From assembly GCF_003367705.1 (NCBI RefSeq), contig NZ_CP031425.1, forward strand, positions 2,356,001 through 2,420,000: 64,000 bases of DNA. Reading direction: 5' to 3'. How positions within the stretch are numbered: the stretch's first letter is position 1; each line of letters opens with the position of its first letter. The translations under genes were made by a program, and so were the position numbers. Source of the stretch: Microbacterium foliorum. Its GTDB lineage: Bacteria > Actinomycetota > Actinomycetes > Actinomycetales > Microbacteriaceae. Shown piece after piece: positions 1 to 9,872 of this stretch. Under the pieces are notes generated by a model. It saw only the letters and a list, made by a program, of their open reading frames with translations. It had not been told where the DNA came from and made no database searches.

Positions 1-534
1 GAGGAACGAATCGCCGTACGTCGACCAGGTGAGAACCGGCTGCGGGAACGGCGGGATCACGTCGAGCTCCCAGGACTGGGCGGCGTAGGAGTGCACGAAG
101 TAGAAGCGCTCCTGCTCGATGCCGCGGAACAGCACGGAATCGGCACCGGGCTCGACGGTGTTCCATCCCATGTGCGGCAGCACCGGCGCGTTGAGCTCCG
201 TGACGGCGCCCGGCCATTCGCCGAGCCCCTCCGCATCGTGTCCACGCTCGACCCCGTGGGCGAAGAGAACCTGCATCCCGACGCAGATGCCCAGCACGGG
301 GCGTCCTCCGGCGAGGCGCCGGTCGATGATCTCGTCGCCGCCGTGAGCATGGAGCGCCTCACGGACAGCCTGGAACGCCCCCACGCCGGGGACGAGCAGA
401 CCGTCGGCCTCCGTCGCCTCCTTGCGATCGCGCGTGAGGACGGCATCGGCGCCCGCGGCGACGAGAGCCTTCACCGCGGAGTGGACGTTTCCTGACTCGT
501 AGTCGAAGACGGCGACCCTGGGCGCGCCGCTCAC
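1..534 (-). CDS. hisH: Imidazole glycerol phosphate synthase, glutaminase subunit (3' end outside window)
   Basis: HisH releases ammonia from glutamine and passes it to HisF, which makes imidazole glycerol phosphate and AICAR in histidine synthesis. The 178 visible codons begin with a GTG whose TGA overlap with the hisB stop (GTGA) fixes the start. The class I amidotransferase nucleophile motif GICVGMQ lies near residue 80, followed by HMGWN and YFVHSY, all typical of HisH. The His/Glu part of the triad is beyond the left edge. It follows hisC and hisB in one minus-strand operon. Identification is secure; only the C-terminus is missing. Confidence 0.95.
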   Translation of the reverse strand, partial: MSGAPRVAVFDYESGNVHSAVKALVAAGADAVLTRDRKEATEADGLLVPGVGAFQAVREALHAHGGDEIIDRRLAGGRPVLGICVGMQVLFAHGVERGHDAEGLGEWPGAVTELNAPVLPHMGWNTVEPGADSVLFRGIEQERFYFVHSYAAQSWELDVIPPFPQPVLTWSTYGDSFL

Positions 535-1148
535 AGCGCTCCCTTCGTCGACGGCACCCCGTCGACCAGCGGGTCGAGGGCCTTCGCCTGGCGGAAGGCC
601 CGAGCGAACGCCTTGTACTCGGCCTCGGCGATGTGATGCGGGTCGCGCCCGCCGAGGACACGTACATGCACGGTCAGACCGGCATTGAAGGCGATCGCCT
701 CGAACGTGTGCCTGACGAGCGACCCGGTGAAGTGCCCGCCGATCAGGTGGTGCTCGAACCCGGCCGGCTCGCCGGTGTGCACGAGGTAGGGACGCCCCGA
801 GATGTCGACCACGGCCTGGGCGAGAGCCTCATCGAGCGGGACGAGGGCGTCGCCGTAACGGGAGATCCCCGACTTGTCGCCGAGAGCTTCGCGGATGGCC
901 TGTCCCAGCACGATCGAGACGTCCTCGACGGTGTGGTGAGCATCGATCTGCGTGTCGCCGGAGGCGCGGACGGTGAGGTCGGTGAGCGAGTGCTTCGCGA
1001 ACGCCGTCAGCATGTGGTCGAAGAACGGCACCGACGTGTCGATGCGGCTCGATCCGGTTCCGTCGAGGTTCAGCTCGAGTTCGACGGTGGACTCCGACGT
1101 GCTGCGCACGCGCGTGGCGGTGCGGTGTGTCGGGGCGGGGATGCTCAT
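531..1148 (-). CDS. hisB: Imidazoleglycerol-phosphate dehydratase
   Basis: A monofunctional HisB of 205 aa that dehydrates imidazole glycerol phosphate to imidazole acetol phosphate. The Mn-binding repeats are visible: FFDHML near residue 43, DAHHTVED near residue 70 and [15 protein letters not shown] near residue 167, the signature of the duplicated dehydratase fold. There is no fused phosphatase domain, as usual in Actinobacteria. The ATG overlaps the hisC stop and the stop overlaps the hisH start, so the three are translationally coupled. Confidence 0.97.
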   Translation of the reverse strand: MSIPAPTHRTATRVRSTSESTVELELNLDGTGSSRIDTSVPFFDHMLTAFAKHSLTDLTVRASGDTQIDAHHTVEDVSIVLGQAIREALGDKSGISRYGDALVPLDEALAQAVVDISGRPYLVHTGEPAGFEHHLIGGHFTGSLVRHTFEAIAFNAGLTVHVRVLGGRDPHHIAEAEYKAFARAFRQAKALDPLVDGVPSTKGAL

Positions 1149-2239
1149 GAATCCGATCCTATCGAGGCGAGGGCGTCGAGGAATGCCGTGGTCTCGGCCT
1201 CCGTTCCGGCGGTGACGCGCAGGTGTCCGGGGATCCCGACGTCACGCACGAGAACACCGCGGTCGTACAGCTGCTGCCACACCTTTCGAGGCTCAGAGAC
1301 ACCCCCGAAGAGGACGAAGTTCGACCAGGAATCATGGGGGGTGTAGCCGAGTGCCTCCAGCGTCGCCGAGATGCGATCGCGCTGCTCGACGATCTCGGCG
1401 ACCATACCGAGCATGACCTCGGAATTGCGGAGCGCCGCGACGGCGGCCGCCTGTGTGAGGGCGCTGAGGTGGTAGGGAAGGCGGACGAGCCGCAGCGCAT
1501 CGATGAACGCGGGGTCCGCAGCCAGATATCCGACGCGGGCACCCGCGAACGCGAACGCCTTGCTCATGGTTCGCGAGACCGCCAGTCGCGGGCGCCCCTC
1601 GAGCAGGGTCAGCGCGGAGGGCGCCTCCCGCGGAGCGAACTCCTGGTAGGCCTCATCGACCACGACGATGCCACGTGCTACCTCGTACACGGCCTCGATC
1701 ACGTTGAGTCCGAGGGGGGTACCCGTCGGGTTGTTCGGTGAGCAGAGCAGGATCACGTCCGGATCGGTGTCGACCACCTGGGCTGCCGCTTCTTCGGGGG
1801 TGATCGTGTAGTCGGGCTGACGGGTGCCTGCGACCCAGCGTGCACCGGTCCCCTGCGCGATCAGCGGGTACATCGAGTAGGTCGGCGCGAAGCTGAATGC
1901 GGTGCGACCGGGACCGCCGAAAGCCTGCAGGATGTGCTGCAGCACTTCGTTCGATCCGTTCCCCGCCCAGATCTGCTCAGCCTGCAGGCCGTGGCCGAGG
2001 TAGTCCGCGAAGCCATCGCGAAGCGTCGTGAACTCACGATCCGGGTAGCGATTGACGTCGCGGAGCGCCACGGCGATGTCGTCGAGGATGTCGCTCGCCA
2101 CCGCATCGGGCACCGGATGCGTGTTCTCGTTCACGTTCAGCGCCACCGGCAGCGGAGCCTGCGGGGCACCATAGGGCGTGAGCCCTCGGAGGTCGTCACG
2201 GAGCGGGAGGTCGTCGAGTGATGCAGTCACCCTTCCCAT
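1145..2239 (-). CDS. hisC: Histidinol-phosphate aminotransferase
   Basis: A PLP-dependent class I/II aminotransferase (364 aa) that converts imidazole acetol phosphate to histidinol phosphate with glutamate as donor. The N-terminal [10 protein letters not shown] and NRYPD segments, the GNGSNE motif, [16 protein letters not shown] and the PLP-lysine region [17 protein letters not shown] (about residue 225) are all HisC hallmarks. It is the first visible gene of the hisC-hisB-hisH operon and overlaps hisB by 4 nt. The hisD gene that often precedes it in actinomycetes is not in this position: the upstream neighbour is the LysM/lexA locus. Confidence 0.95.
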   Translation of the reverse strand: MGRVTASLDDLPLRDDLRGLTPYGAPQAPLPVALNVNENTHPVPDAVASDILDDIAVALRDVNRYPDREFTTLRDGFADYLGHGLQAEQIWAGNGSNEVLQHILQAFGGPGRTAFSFAPTYSMYPLIAQGTGARWVAGTRQPDYTITPEEAAAQVVDTDPDVILLCSPNNPTGTPLGLNVIEAVYEVARGIVVVDEAYQEFAPREAPSALTLLEGRPRLAVSRTMSKAFAFAGARVGYLAADPAFIDALRLVRLPYHLSALTQAAAVAALRNSEVMLGMVAEIVEQRDRISATLEALGYTPHDSWSNFVLFGGVSEPRKVWQQLYDRGVLVRDVGIPGHLRVTAGTEAETTAFLDALASIGSDS

Positions 2240-2307
2240 GGTAGGCCGCGCGCGACCGCCTCACTCCGAGGTGACGGTGAATGAGCGGTCGACTGTGCGG
2301 CCGCGAT

Positions 2308-2670
2308 TCACTCCGAGTACTGTGCGGGGATCGCCAGCTCCTGGCCGATCTGCAGCGCGCCGCTGCGGAGGGCGTTCAGGCGGGTGATGTCTCCGATGAC
2401 CTCGCGCGGGTCTGCCCCGGGCGCCACCGACTCGGCGATCGACCAGAGGGTGTCGCCCGGCATCACCGTGACCGAGGCGAAAGATGCGGTCGCGACCTGC
2501 TCGCCCGAGGCCATGGCGCTGCCGCCGCTCAGCGCGGCGAACCCGATGCCCGCCGCGAGGGGCACTGCGGCCAGAGCGAGCACGACGCGGCGGCCACGTG
2601 CCGTCAGCCGGAGCTTCGTCGCCGCACGGGGCGAGACGATGGCTGCGTTGCTGAAGGTGATGGTGCTCAT
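2308..2670 (-). CDS. Small membrane-anchored LysM-domain protein divergent from lexA
   Basis: A 120-aa protein with a single hydrophobic segment at about residues 28-48 (VVLALAAVPLAAGIGFAAL) and a C-terminal LysM domain (VTVMPGDTLWSIAES ... LQIGQELAIP). It should be anchored in the membrane with the LysM facing peptidoglycan. Position and architecture match the SOS-induced division inhibitors encoded next to lexA in Gram-positive bacteria (YneA of Bacillus, DivS of Corynebacterium), although sequence similarity to these is limited to the layout. A role as a DNA-damage division brake is therefore inference. A degenerate LexA-like site lies in the shared 281-bp promoter region. Confidence 0.8.
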   Translation of the reverse strand: MSTITFSNAAIVSPRAATKLRLTARGRRVVLALAAVPLAAGIGFAALSGGSAMASGEQVATASFASVTVMPGDTLWSIAESVAPGADPREVIGDITRLNALRSGALQIGQELAIPAQYSE

Positions 2671-2951
2671 GTCGTACTCCTCTGCATCTACCGCGTGAGC
2701 GGTGAAGGTGGCGTAGCGTTCGCATTCGCGACTCGGCCGGGAGCCGTGAATGCGAAGCTACGTTCCGAAGTTATCTTCGAATTCGAACATCTGTCAAGCG
2801 TTCTTCGAAAAACCGGGCCACGAATCCCTCGACACGCTCGAACAGATCTTCCAGATCGAGGTGATTCTCGGATACGGTTTCGATAACAACACCCCACCAC
2901 GGGCCTCCGACATTCGAACTGAGACGCCGGATCGCACACCTGAGGAGCACC
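2671..2951. promoter_or_regulatory. lexA / LysM divergent promoter region with a degenerate LexA-like site
   Basis: This 281-bp gap has no gene. Actinobacterial LexA boxes follow TCGAAC-N4-GTTCGA. At 2783-2798 the left half-site TCGAAC is perfect and is followed by ATCT and GTCAAG, so the right half is poor. Further TTCGAA-type half-sites occur at about 2774-2787 and 2803-2808. The clustering fits autoregulated SOS control of both flanking genes, but no perfect box is seen. Confidence 0.4.
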
Positions 2952-3638
2952 ATGAGCGACATCGCCGCCCCCGAGTCCGACGCCCCCCGCACGCGTCGCC
3001 GGAAGAGCCTGAGCCCGAAGCAGATGGCGATCCTCGAGGTCATCCAGACATCGATCAGCCGCTACGGCTACCCGCCGAGCATGCGCGAGATCGGAGACGC
3101 GGTGGGGCTGAAGTCGCTCTCGAGCGTCACGCATCAGCTCGGCCAGCTCGAACTCAGCGGCTACCTCCGCCGCGATCCCGGCAAGACGCGCGCCATGGAG
3201 GTCCTCATCGACCTCCCCGGTTCGGGCACCGAGAATCCGGACGACGTCGCGACCCCCGTCGGCGACGCCGCACTGGTGCCGCTCGTCGGCCGCATCGCCG
3301 CGGGAGTCCCGATCACCGCAGACCAGCAGGTCGAGGAGATCTTCCCCCTCCCCCGTCAGCTCGTGGGCAAGGGCGACCTGTTCATGCTCAAGGTCTCGGG
3401 CGAATCGATGATCGACGCCGCGATCTGCGACGGGGACTGGGTGGTCATCCGCTCGCAGAACAGCGCGGAGAACGGCGAGATCGTCGCCGCCATGCTCGAC
3501 GGCGAGGCCACCGTCAAGGTCCTGCGCCGCCGCGACGGCCACACGTGGCTGCTGCCCCGCAACTCCGCCTTCGAGCCGATCCTCGGCGACGAGTCGGTCG
3601 TGCTCGGTAAGGTCGTCGCCGTGCTCCGCGCCGTGTGA
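2952..3638 (+). CDS. lexA: LexA SOS repressor
   Basis: A 228-aa LexA. An N-terminal winged helix (residues 20-85; [30 protein letters not shown]) binds SOS boxes and is joined to an S24 peptidase domain. The self-cleavage Ala-Gly pair is at about 117-118 (GRIAAGVP), the nucleophile Ser about 152 (SGESMIDA) and the general-base Lys about 189 (EATVKV). RecA-ssDNA triggers cleavage and so releases DNA-repair genes. The ATG follows a GAGGAG ribosome site. All catalytic residues are intact. Confidence 0.97.
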   Translation: MSDIAAPESDAPRTRRRKSLSPKQMAILEVIQTSISRYGYPPSMREIGDAVGLKSLSSVTHQLGQLELSGYLRRDPGKTRAMEVLIDLPGSGTENPDDVATPVGDAALVPLVGRIAAGVPITADQQVEEIFPLPRQLVGKGDLFMLKVSGESMIDAAICDGDWVVIRSQNSAENGEIVAAMLDGEATVKVLRRRDGHTWLLPRNSAFEPILGDESVVLGKVVAVLRAV

Positions 3639-3673
3639 CGGCGGTCTTCTCCGACGCGCCGTAGGCTCGTTCC

Positions 3674-5539
3674 ATGTCGTCGCCGTTCGGTACCTGGCCA
3701 TCGCCCTTCTCCCCGTCATCCGTAGCCGCATCCTCACCGCGTTTCGACGGCGCCGTGTTCGTGGGAGACGAGATCTGGTGGGGCGAGAGCGTCCCGGCCG
3801 AGAGTGGTCGGCGCACCGTGCGCAGCACCTCGGGCGCAGAGATCCTGCCGGCGCCGTGGAGCACCCGATCCCGCGTTCATGAGTACGGCGGCGGTGCGTG
3901 GACGGCCGACGCCGCGGGGACCCTGTACTTCGTCGACGCGGACACGCAGCGTGTGCACCGGATGAGTCCGGGCGACGCCCCGACACCGCTCACGTCGCCT
4001 GGCCCCGCCCACGGCGGCCTTCGCGTGCAGCAGGGGCGGCTGTTCGCCGTGCGCGAGGACCTGACGTCAGAACCCCATCGGCGCGCGATCATCGAGATCC
4101 CGGTGGACGGCTCGGCCGCGGAGGACTCCGCGAGACTCTCGATCGTCGCGGAGGGCCCGTCTTTCTATGCGCATCCCGCTCTCTCCCCCGACGGCACGCG
4201 CATCGCCTGGGTCGAATGGTCCGCTCAGCGCATGCCCTGGCAGCAGGCGTCTCTCATCGTGTCCGACGGCACCCGACGCGTCGTTCTCCCGACCCTGGCC
4301 GCACTGCAGCCGGAGTGGGACGGCGACGACGCTCTCCTGTTCTCCGACGACCCCAGCGGCCGCTGGGCCCTGTACCGTCAGCGCCTCGACCACCTCGACC
4401 CCGAGGGCGAGCCCGTCGGCGTCGGCGAGGCGACGGACGACGCCGACACCGGCTATGGGCTCTGGGTGTTGGGCAACCGCTGGTATCGGCCGCTGGAGGA
4501 CGGCCGCATCGTCCTCGTACGCACACAGGGCCGCGACGAGGTCGCCGCCCTTGACCACGATGGACGGATGCGCCGGCTGGACGTCCCCGCCGACGGCCAC
4601 GTCAGCGTCGATGACGTCTCCGGCTCGCGTGTGCTGCTCTCCGGCGACAGCTCCCGTGCCGCATCCGGTGTCTGGTGCGTCGATGTGGACAGCGGTGTCG
4701 TGACGACGGTCGCGGGTGGCCGACCGGTCGATCGCGACTGGATGCCGCCCGCATCTCAGATCGTGGTCGACGGCGCTCACGGCACCGTGCACGCCTTCGC
4801 CTACCCGCCCGCTCACCCCGAGGCCACGGCTCCCGAGGGCGAGCTGCCTCCGTATCTCGTGCTCGTGCACGGCGGACCGACCGCGCATGTGACGGGGGCC
4901 GCATCCTCTGCGATCGCGTTCTACACGAGCCGCGGCATCGGCGTGCTCGACGTGAACTACGGCGGGTCGAGCGGCTACGGGCGCGCCTACCGTGAGCGTC
5001 TCGACGGCGGATGGGGCATCGTCGACGTCGACGATGTCATCGCCGCGGCGCGCGGGCTGGCCGATGCGGGTCTCGCGGATCCCGCGTGCATCGCGATCCG
5101 CGGGAGCTCCGCCGGGGGCTGGACGGTGCTCTCGGCGCTCGTGCGCGGGGGAACCTTCGCCGCAGGCATCAGCCGCTACGGCGTCACCGATCTGCGGATG
5201 CTGAGCGCGCACTCGCACGACTTCGAGGCCCCGTACATCGAGGGACTCGTCGGACCGCTGCCTGAAGCGGAGGACCTCTACATCGAGAGGTCTCCCCTGA
5301 CCCACGCCGACCGCATCGACGTGCCGGTGCTCCTCATGCAGGGGGCGGAGGATCGCGTCGTCCCGCCCGCCCAGTCCGAGGCCATCCGTGATGCGCTGGC
5401 AGAACGCGGCGTCGACCACGAGTACGTGCTGTACCCGGGCGAGGGCCACGGATTCCGCTCGTCCGAGACCATCGTCGATGCGCTCGAGCGTGAACTGCGC
5501 TTCCTCGGGCGCGTGTTCGGGTTCAGTCCCGCGGACTGA
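3674..5539 (+). CDS. S9 family prolyl oligopeptidase-like peptidase
   Basis: A 621-aa cytosolic-type peptidase with an N-terminal beta-propeller (about 1-370) and a C-terminal alpha/beta hydrolase (about 385-621). The nucleophile elbow is GSSAGGWT (Ser about 479), followed by the acid in GAEDRVVPP (about 560) and the histidine in GEGHGF (about 591), a complete Ser-Asp-His triad. YLVLVHGGPTA supplies the oxyanion-hole region. No signal peptide is seen. It probably degrades or trims short peptides (dipeptidyl aminopeptidase/acylaminoacyl peptidase type); the substrate cannot be read from sequence. Confidence 0.9.
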   Translation: MSSPFGTWPSPFSPSSVAASSPRFDGAVFVGDEIWWGESVPAESGRRTVRSTSGAEILPAPWSTRSRVHEYGGGAWTADAAGTLYFVDADTQRVHRMSPGDAPTPLTSPGPAHGGLRVQQGRLFAVREDLTSEPHRRAIIEIPVDGSAAEDSARLSIVAEGPSFYAHPALSPDGTRIAWVEWSAQRMPWQQASLIVSDGTRRVVLPTLAALQPEWDGDDALLFSDDPSGRWALYRQRLDHLDPEGEPVGVGEATDDADTGYGLWVLGNRWYRPLEDGRIVLVRTQGRDEVAALDHDGRMRRLDVPADGHVSVDDVSGSRVLLSGDSSRAASGVWCVDVDSGVVTTVAGGRPVDRDWMPPASQIVVDGAHGTVHAFAYPPAHPEATAPEGELPPYLVLVHGGPTAHVTGAASSAIAFYTSRGIGVLDVNYGGSSGYGRAYRERLDGGWGIVDVDDVIAAARGLADAGLADPACIAIRGSSAGGWTVLSALVRGGTFAAGISRYGVTDLRMLSAHSHDFEAPYIEGLVGPLPEAEDLYIERSPLTHADRIDVPVLLMQGAEDRVVPPAQSEAIRDALAERGVDHEYVLYPGEGHGFRSSETIVDALERELRFLGRVFGFSPAD

Positions 5540-6016
5540 TCACTCGCCGACGCGGTTGCGCAGCCGCATGGCCCGGTCGGCCTCACGGGTGTCCTGCCGC
5601 TCACGCAGGGTCTGACGCTTGTCGTACTCGCGCTTTCCCTTCGCCAGAGCGATCTCGACCTTCGCCCGTCCGTCCGAGAAGTAGAGCTTGAGCGGGATCA
5701 GCGTGTACCCGCCGGCCGAGACGGCATGGGAGAGCTTCGCGATCTCCTCGCGGTGCAGCAGCAGCTTGCGCACGCGCTTCGACGCGTGGTTGGTCCAGTG
5801 ACCCTGCGAGTACTCCGGGATGTGCACGGAGTCGAGGAAGACCTCGTTGCCTTTCACGAAGGCGTAGCCGTCGCTCAGGTTCGCGCGCCCCTGGCGCAGC
5901 GACTTCACTTCGGTGCCGGTGAGCACCATCCCCGCCTCGTACGACTTCTCGATCGTGTAGTCGTGACGTGCGCGACGATTGGTCGCGATGACCTTCTCCC
6001 CGCGTTCCCTGGGCAT
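5540..6016 (-). CDS. smpB: SsrA-binding protein SmpB
   Basis: A 158-aa tmRNA partner for rescue of stalled ribosomes. The N-terminal [21 protein letters not shown], the [19 protein letters not shown] core and the basic tail with [12 protein letters not shown] are diagnostic. The C-terminal tail enters the decoding centre in the known mechanism. It is the last gene of the ftsE-ftsX-smpB block, the usual actinobacterial order. The tmRNA gene itself is not recognised next to it. Confidence 0.97.
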   Translation of the reverse strand: MPRERGEKVIATNRRARHDYTIEKSYEAGMVLTGTEVKSLRQGRANLSDGYAFVKGNEVFLDSVHIPEYSQGHWTNHASKRVRKLLLHREEIAKLSHAVSAGGYTLIPLKLYFSDGRAKVEIALAKGKREYDKRQTLRERQDTREADRAMRLRNRVGE

Positions 6017-6102
6017 GCTTCTCTCCTGATCCGCGTCGTGCAGTGGTTCTCGAGCCCCGTCCGGGGCACACGACAGCCTGTCAGTCTATACCGGCCGCGA
6101 CC

Positions 6103-7017
6103 TCAGGTACGCAGCCATCTGCGGATCGCGAATCCTGCCGACAGGGCGGCCAAGAGCACGCCGATGCCGATGAGGACGGGCACCACGACCGCGGCATCCT
6201 GCATCCCGATCCAGGTGGTGATGAACGGCACGCGTCCCCGGAGGTAGCCGTTGACGCCGAAGTGCACTCCCGCGACCACCGCGGCGCTGGCCAGCACCGA
6301 CCCGAGGAACGCGGCGAACACCCCCTCGAGCACGAACGGGGTCTGGATGAACCGGTTCGACGCCCCCACGAGGCGCATGATCCCGATCTCCTTGCGTCTG
6401 GCGTACGCCGACAGCCTGATGGTCGTGCCGATCAGCAGGATCGCAGCGATCAGCATGAGCACGGCGATCCCCACCGCGATGTAGGTGGCGACGGTGAGCG
6501 CAGAGAACAGCGGTTCGAGGTACTGCAGCTGGTCCTGCACCTGCTCGACACCGGCGACGCCGTTGAACGCCTCCGCGATCACCTGCGACTGCCCCGGGTC
6601 CTTCATCGTGACGAAGAAGACCTCGAAGGCCTGGTCGGGTGTGATGACGCTGGCCTGGTCCTCGCCGAGCTGGTCGACGAGCTTGGCGTAGGTGTCTTCC
6701 TTCGAGTCGAAGGTGACCTCGCTGATGAGCGGTGCCAGCGCCTCACCCTCGAGTTGCGCGCGCACCGCGTTCACCTGGTCTTCGGAGGCCCCGCCGTCGA
6801 CGCAGGTGTCCTTCTCGGAGATGTCCGAGCACATGTAGACCGCCACCTGGGCCCGCTCGGTCCAGTAGCCCCGCATGGTGCCGATCTGGCCCTGCATCAG
6901 GATCGCCGCTCCGACGAACGTGAGCGAGACGAAGGTGACGAGCACCACCGAGATCACCATCGAGATGTTGCGGCGAAGTCCGCCGAGAGCCTCGGCCAGG
7001 ATCAGTCCGATTCTCAT
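6103..7017 (-). CDS. ftsX: Cell division protein FtsX (permease-like)
   Basis: A 304-aa FtsX. There is one N-terminal transmembrane segment (about 20-45), an extracytoplasmic loop of about 130 aa with two cysteines in CSDISEKDTC, then three membrane segments (about 170-200, 225-250, 270-295). The FtsEX complex does not transport; in known cases it activates peptidoglycan hydrolases such as RipC at the septum, and the loop is the hydrolase-binding part. The ATG overlaps the ftsE stop by 4 nt. Confidence 0.95.
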   Translation of the reverse strand: MRIGLILAEALGGLRRNISMVISVVLVTFVSLTFVGAAILMQGQIGTMRGYWTERAQVAVYMCSDISEKDTCVDGGASEDQVNAVRAQLEGEALAPLISEVTFDSKEDTYAKLVDQLGEDQASVITPDQAFEVFFVTMKDPGQSQVIAEAFNGVAGVEQVQDQLQYLEPLFSALTVATYIAVGIAVLMLIAAILLIGTTIRLSAYARRKEIGIMRLVGASNRFIQTPFVLEGVFAAFLGSVLASAAVVAGVHFGVNGYLRGRVPFITTWIGMQDAAVVVPVLIGIGVLLAALSAGFAIRRWLRT

Positions 7018-8093
7018 GAGGTGGGCCCCACTTCATCTGCGCCGTCGTCGGACAGGCCGAGCCGATCGGCCACTCCGAGTTCTGCGACGTCCACGGTGGG
7101 CAGCACGATCGGATGCGTGCGGGGGCCCACTGCGGCCTGCGTCGGGACCGCCGCGTCCTCGGGCGCGATCACATCGGAGGATGCGGGCACGTCGGACGGG
7201 GCTGCCTGGGCCTCGGGCGTCTCCGACGCGCGAGGAACGGCATCGGACGACGTCGCCGCAGCCCGGCGCTGCGCATTGAGCTCTTCGCTGAGGGCCGCGC
7301 GGACGACCGAGAGGTCAGCCGTCTGGCGCTGGACCTCCTGCACTGCGGTGAGCGCGGCTGCCGCTGCGGCCCCACGCACCTCCTCGGGCACGAGTCTCGG
7401 GATCTTCGAGGTGTCGCCGTATCCGCCGTGCACCTCGTCTCTCACCATCACGCCGTCACGGAGCTCGATGACCCGGCGCTGCATCTGGTCGACGAATGCC
7501 GCTTCGTGCGTGGCCATCAGCACCGTGGTGCCCCCGGCGTTGATGCGCGCCAGCAGCTGCATGATGTCGACCGAGGTGGCGGGGTCGAGGTTTCCGGTCG
7601 GCTCGTCGGCGAGCAGCACCTGTGGGCGGTTGACCAGCGCCCTCGCGATCGCGACGCGCTGCTGCTCACCGCCGGAGAGCTCGTGCGGCATCCGCTTCTG
7701 CTTGCCGTCGAGCCCCACCAGCGCAAGCGCCTCGGGGACGGCCTGCTGGATGAAGCCTCTCGAGGAGCCGGTCACCTGGAGCGTGAACGCGACGTTCTGA
7801 TAGACGGTCTTCGACGGCAGCAGTCGGAAGTCCTGGAACACGGATCCGATATGGCGGCGGAAGTAGGGGACCTTGCGGTTGGCGAGCGATCTCAGATCGC
7901 GCCCGAGCACGGCGACCCGGCCGGTCGTCGGCACGTCTTCGCGCAGGATGAGCCGCAGACAGGAGGACTTGCCCGAGCCCGATGCTCCGACGAGGAAGAC
8001 GAACTCCCCGCGTTGGACTTCGAAGTCGACCTCGGACAGCGCGGGACGCAGGGTCCCGCGATAGCGCTTCGTGACGTTCTCGAACCGAATCAT
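7014..8093 (-). CDS. ftsE: Cell division ATP-binding protein FtsE with long C-terminal tail
   Basis: An ABC ATPase of the FtsEX complex. Walker A (GASGSGKSS), Q-loop (FQDFRLLP), signature LSGGEQQRVAIARAL, Walker B (VLLADEPTG) and the H-loop (MATHE) are all present in residues 1-220. FtsE is usually about 230 aa; this one has 359, adding an Ala/Pro/Ser-rich tail from about residue 230 (with a possible short coiled coil around EVQRQTADLSVVRAALSEEL) that looks disordered. The start is the ATG just after the ATTCGG-rich gap. It lacks the usual adjacent prfB: a DUF2510 gene on the other strand lies between. Confidence 0.95.
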   Translation of the reverse strand: MIRFENVTKRYRGTLRPALSEVDFEVQRGEFVFLVGASGSGKSSCLRLILREDVPTTGRVAVLGRDLRSLANRKVPYFRRHIGSVFQDFRLLPSKTVYQNVAFTLQVTGSSRGFIQQAVPEALALVGLDGKQKRMPHELSGGEQQRVAIARALVNRPQVLLADEPTGNLDPATSVDIMQLLARINAGGTTVLMATHEAAFVDQMQRRVIELRDGVMVRDEVHGGYGDTSKIPRLVPEEVRGAAAAAALTAVQEVQRQTADLSVVRAALSEELNAQRRAAATSSDAVPRASETPEAQAAPSDVPASSDVIAPEDAAVPTQAAVGPRTHPIVLPTVDVAELGVADRLGLSDDGADEVGPTS

Positions 8094-8230
8094 GGCGTTT
8101 CGAGCCTAAGCGCGCTGTGCATCGACTCCGCGAGCGACACCCCGCTCGCCCCCGGAGTGTCGCCGTGCACTGCTATACATGAAAGTGCCGATCCATGCCG
8201 TCCGCGTGGACGCGACTCCGAGGGGGAACC

Positions 8231-9868
8231 ATGACGACGCCTGCAGGCTGGTACGACGACGGATCCGGCCGACAGCGCTGGTGGGACGGCGCCCAGTGGA
8301 CCGAGCACTTCGCTCCCCTGGCCGACGACGCACCCGCGGCTGACACGACCGGCAGCGATGTCACCGGCAGCGATGTCACGGGCAGCGATGCCGGAGCCGT
8401 CGAGACCGCTGCGGCCGCGCGCGACGAGGCCCCGCATGACGCTGCCGCCGCCGAGACCGCAGACGCGATCGGCTCGGTCGCCGCTGTCGAGAGCCAGTCC
8501 TGGAACACCCCGGCCCCGACCGACGCCGACGACGTCGAAGCCACCTCGGATGCCGCCTCCGCCGACGCGGGCTCCGCTGATGCTGCTCCCGCCTACGGAT
8601 CCGACACTACCCCCGCGTACGACGCCACACCTGCGCACGACGCCACACCTGCGTACGACGACACGAACGCCGCATCCGGATCCGACGCGGGCGAGCCGGC
8701 CGCGACATGGCCGCCCACCGACACCGCCGCGGCTGCCGGCACGGACGCTGACAGCGGCACCGAGGTCAGGAACGAGAATGCGCCCCAGTGGCCGGATCAG
8801 GGCTTCGCCGCTCCGGGTGCCACTGCTGCCGCCACTCCCCCGAGCGATCCGGGGTCGCCCTACGGACACCCCGCCCCCTCCTACCCGGGCGCCGGAGCCT
8901 CCTACCCGGGCGCGGCTGCTCCGGAACAGCCGCAGCAGTACCAGGGCGCACCCGGATATCCCCAGACGACGCCCGGCTACCCCCAGACGACGCCCGGTTA
9001 CCCCCAGACGACGCCCGGCTACCCCGGCGCATCCGCGTACGCTCCGCCCGGCCCGGCCTACGGGGCAGGCGGCGGCTATCCCGCCGCGTACGGCAGCCCG
9101 GCTCCCGTCGAACCGCCGCGCCTGTCCATCGTGGGCGTGGTCGGACTCGCGATCGCCGGCCTCGGCACGATCCTGTCGTGCATCCCGGCGACCTTCGTCT
9201 TCGGCTGGATCCTGCTCGCCGCCGGCTTCATCGTGTCGCTGATCTCGATCTTCCTCAAGGGCAAGAAGTGGCCGGGCATCGCCGGTCTCATCCTGTCGGT
9301 CGTCGGCACGATCCTCGCGGTCGTGGTGGCCATCGTGTTCGTGACGTCGAGCGTCGCCCAGGCCGTGCGCGACCTGCCGACCACGCCGCCGTCCAGTGAC
9401 TCCGACACCGGTACCGACCCCGGCACCGACGAGGGTACGGATCCCGGTACCGACGGAGGCACCGGCCCCACCGACGTGGTCCAGGGCGAGATCGGCTCTC
9501 CCCTCACGATCACGCAGATGTCGGGTACGAGCGAGGTCACGGTCAACTCCGCGACGTGGGCGACCGAGGACGGCTCGAGCATCCCCTCGACCAACGGCGG
9601 GTACGTGATCCTCGATGTGACCTTCACGGGCGTATCGGGCACGAGCTACGTCAACCCGTTCTACTTCGCACTCACGACCGCCGAGGGCACCGAAGGCACC
9701 TACGACTACTACGTCGACGGCATCGTGGCGGAGGAGCTTGCTGAAGGCGACACCGTCTCGGGCAAGATCACCTTCGACGTCGCCAAGAGCACCGCGTACC
9801 GGATCACCTTCACGGACGAGCTGCTGCAGGACGTCGCGAGCATCCGGTTCACCGCGTCCGAAGGCTGA
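8231..9868 (+). CDS. DUF2510 membrane protein with low-complexity linker and extracytoplasmic domain
   Basis: About 545 aa. The N-terminus is a DUF2510 module (GWYDDGSGRQRWWDGAQWTEHF, residues about 5-27; quoted in part because of its typical W-x-DG-x-W pattern). Next is a long Ala/Asp/Thr and Pro/Tyr/Gly-rich linker to about residue 295, with repeats. Two to three membrane segments follow (about 300-375), then a Thr/Asp/Gly spacer and a C-terminal beta-rich domain that resembles DUF4352-type exported domains. The ATG at 8231 is preferred to an in-frame ATG at 8195 because a GAGGGGG ribosome site precedes it and DUF2510 begins right after. The function is unknown; a secreted or surface regulatory role is a guess. 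Confidence 0.8.
   Translation: MTTPAGWYDDGSGRQRWWDGAQWTEHFAPLADDAPAADTTGSDVTGSDVTGSDAGAVETAAAARDEAPHDAAAAETADAIGSVAAVESQSWNTPAPTDADDVEATSDAASADAGSADAAPAYGSDTTPAYDATPAHDATPAYDDTNAASGSDAGEPAATWPPTDTAAAAGTDADSGTEVRNENAPQWPDQGFAAPGATAAATPPSDPGSPYGHPAPSYPGAGASYPGAAAPEQPQQYQGAPGYPQTTPGYPQTTPGYPQTTPGYPGASAYAPPGPAYGAGGGYPAAYGSPAPVEPPRLSIVGVVGLAIAGLGTILSCIPATFVFGWILLAAGFIVSLISIFLKGKKWPGIAGLILSVVGTILAVVVAIVFVTSSVAQAVRDLPTTPPSSDSDTGTDPGTDEGTDPGTDGGTGPTDVVQGEIGSPLTITQMSGTSEVTVNSATWATEDGSSIPSTNGGYVILDVTFTGVSGTSYVNPFYFALTTAEGTEGTYDYYVDGIVAEELAEGDTVSGKITFDVAKSTAYRITFTDELLQDVASIRFTASEG
8950..9020 (+). repeat. Tandem 21-bp coding repeat (PGYPQTT)
   Basis: Three consecutive 21-bp units encode PGYPQTT, with a fourth partial PGYPGA, inside the Pro/Tyr-rich linker of the DUF2510 protein. 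The period is a multiple of three, so this is a protein-level repeat. A second short repeat (TGSDV x3) lies near 8350-8390. Confidence 0.85.
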
Positions 9869-9872
9869 CCGA

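Noticed and set aside
6017-6102. tmRNA gene next to smpB
   Set aside because: The gap is only 86 bp and shows no tRNA-like ends or tag reading frame.
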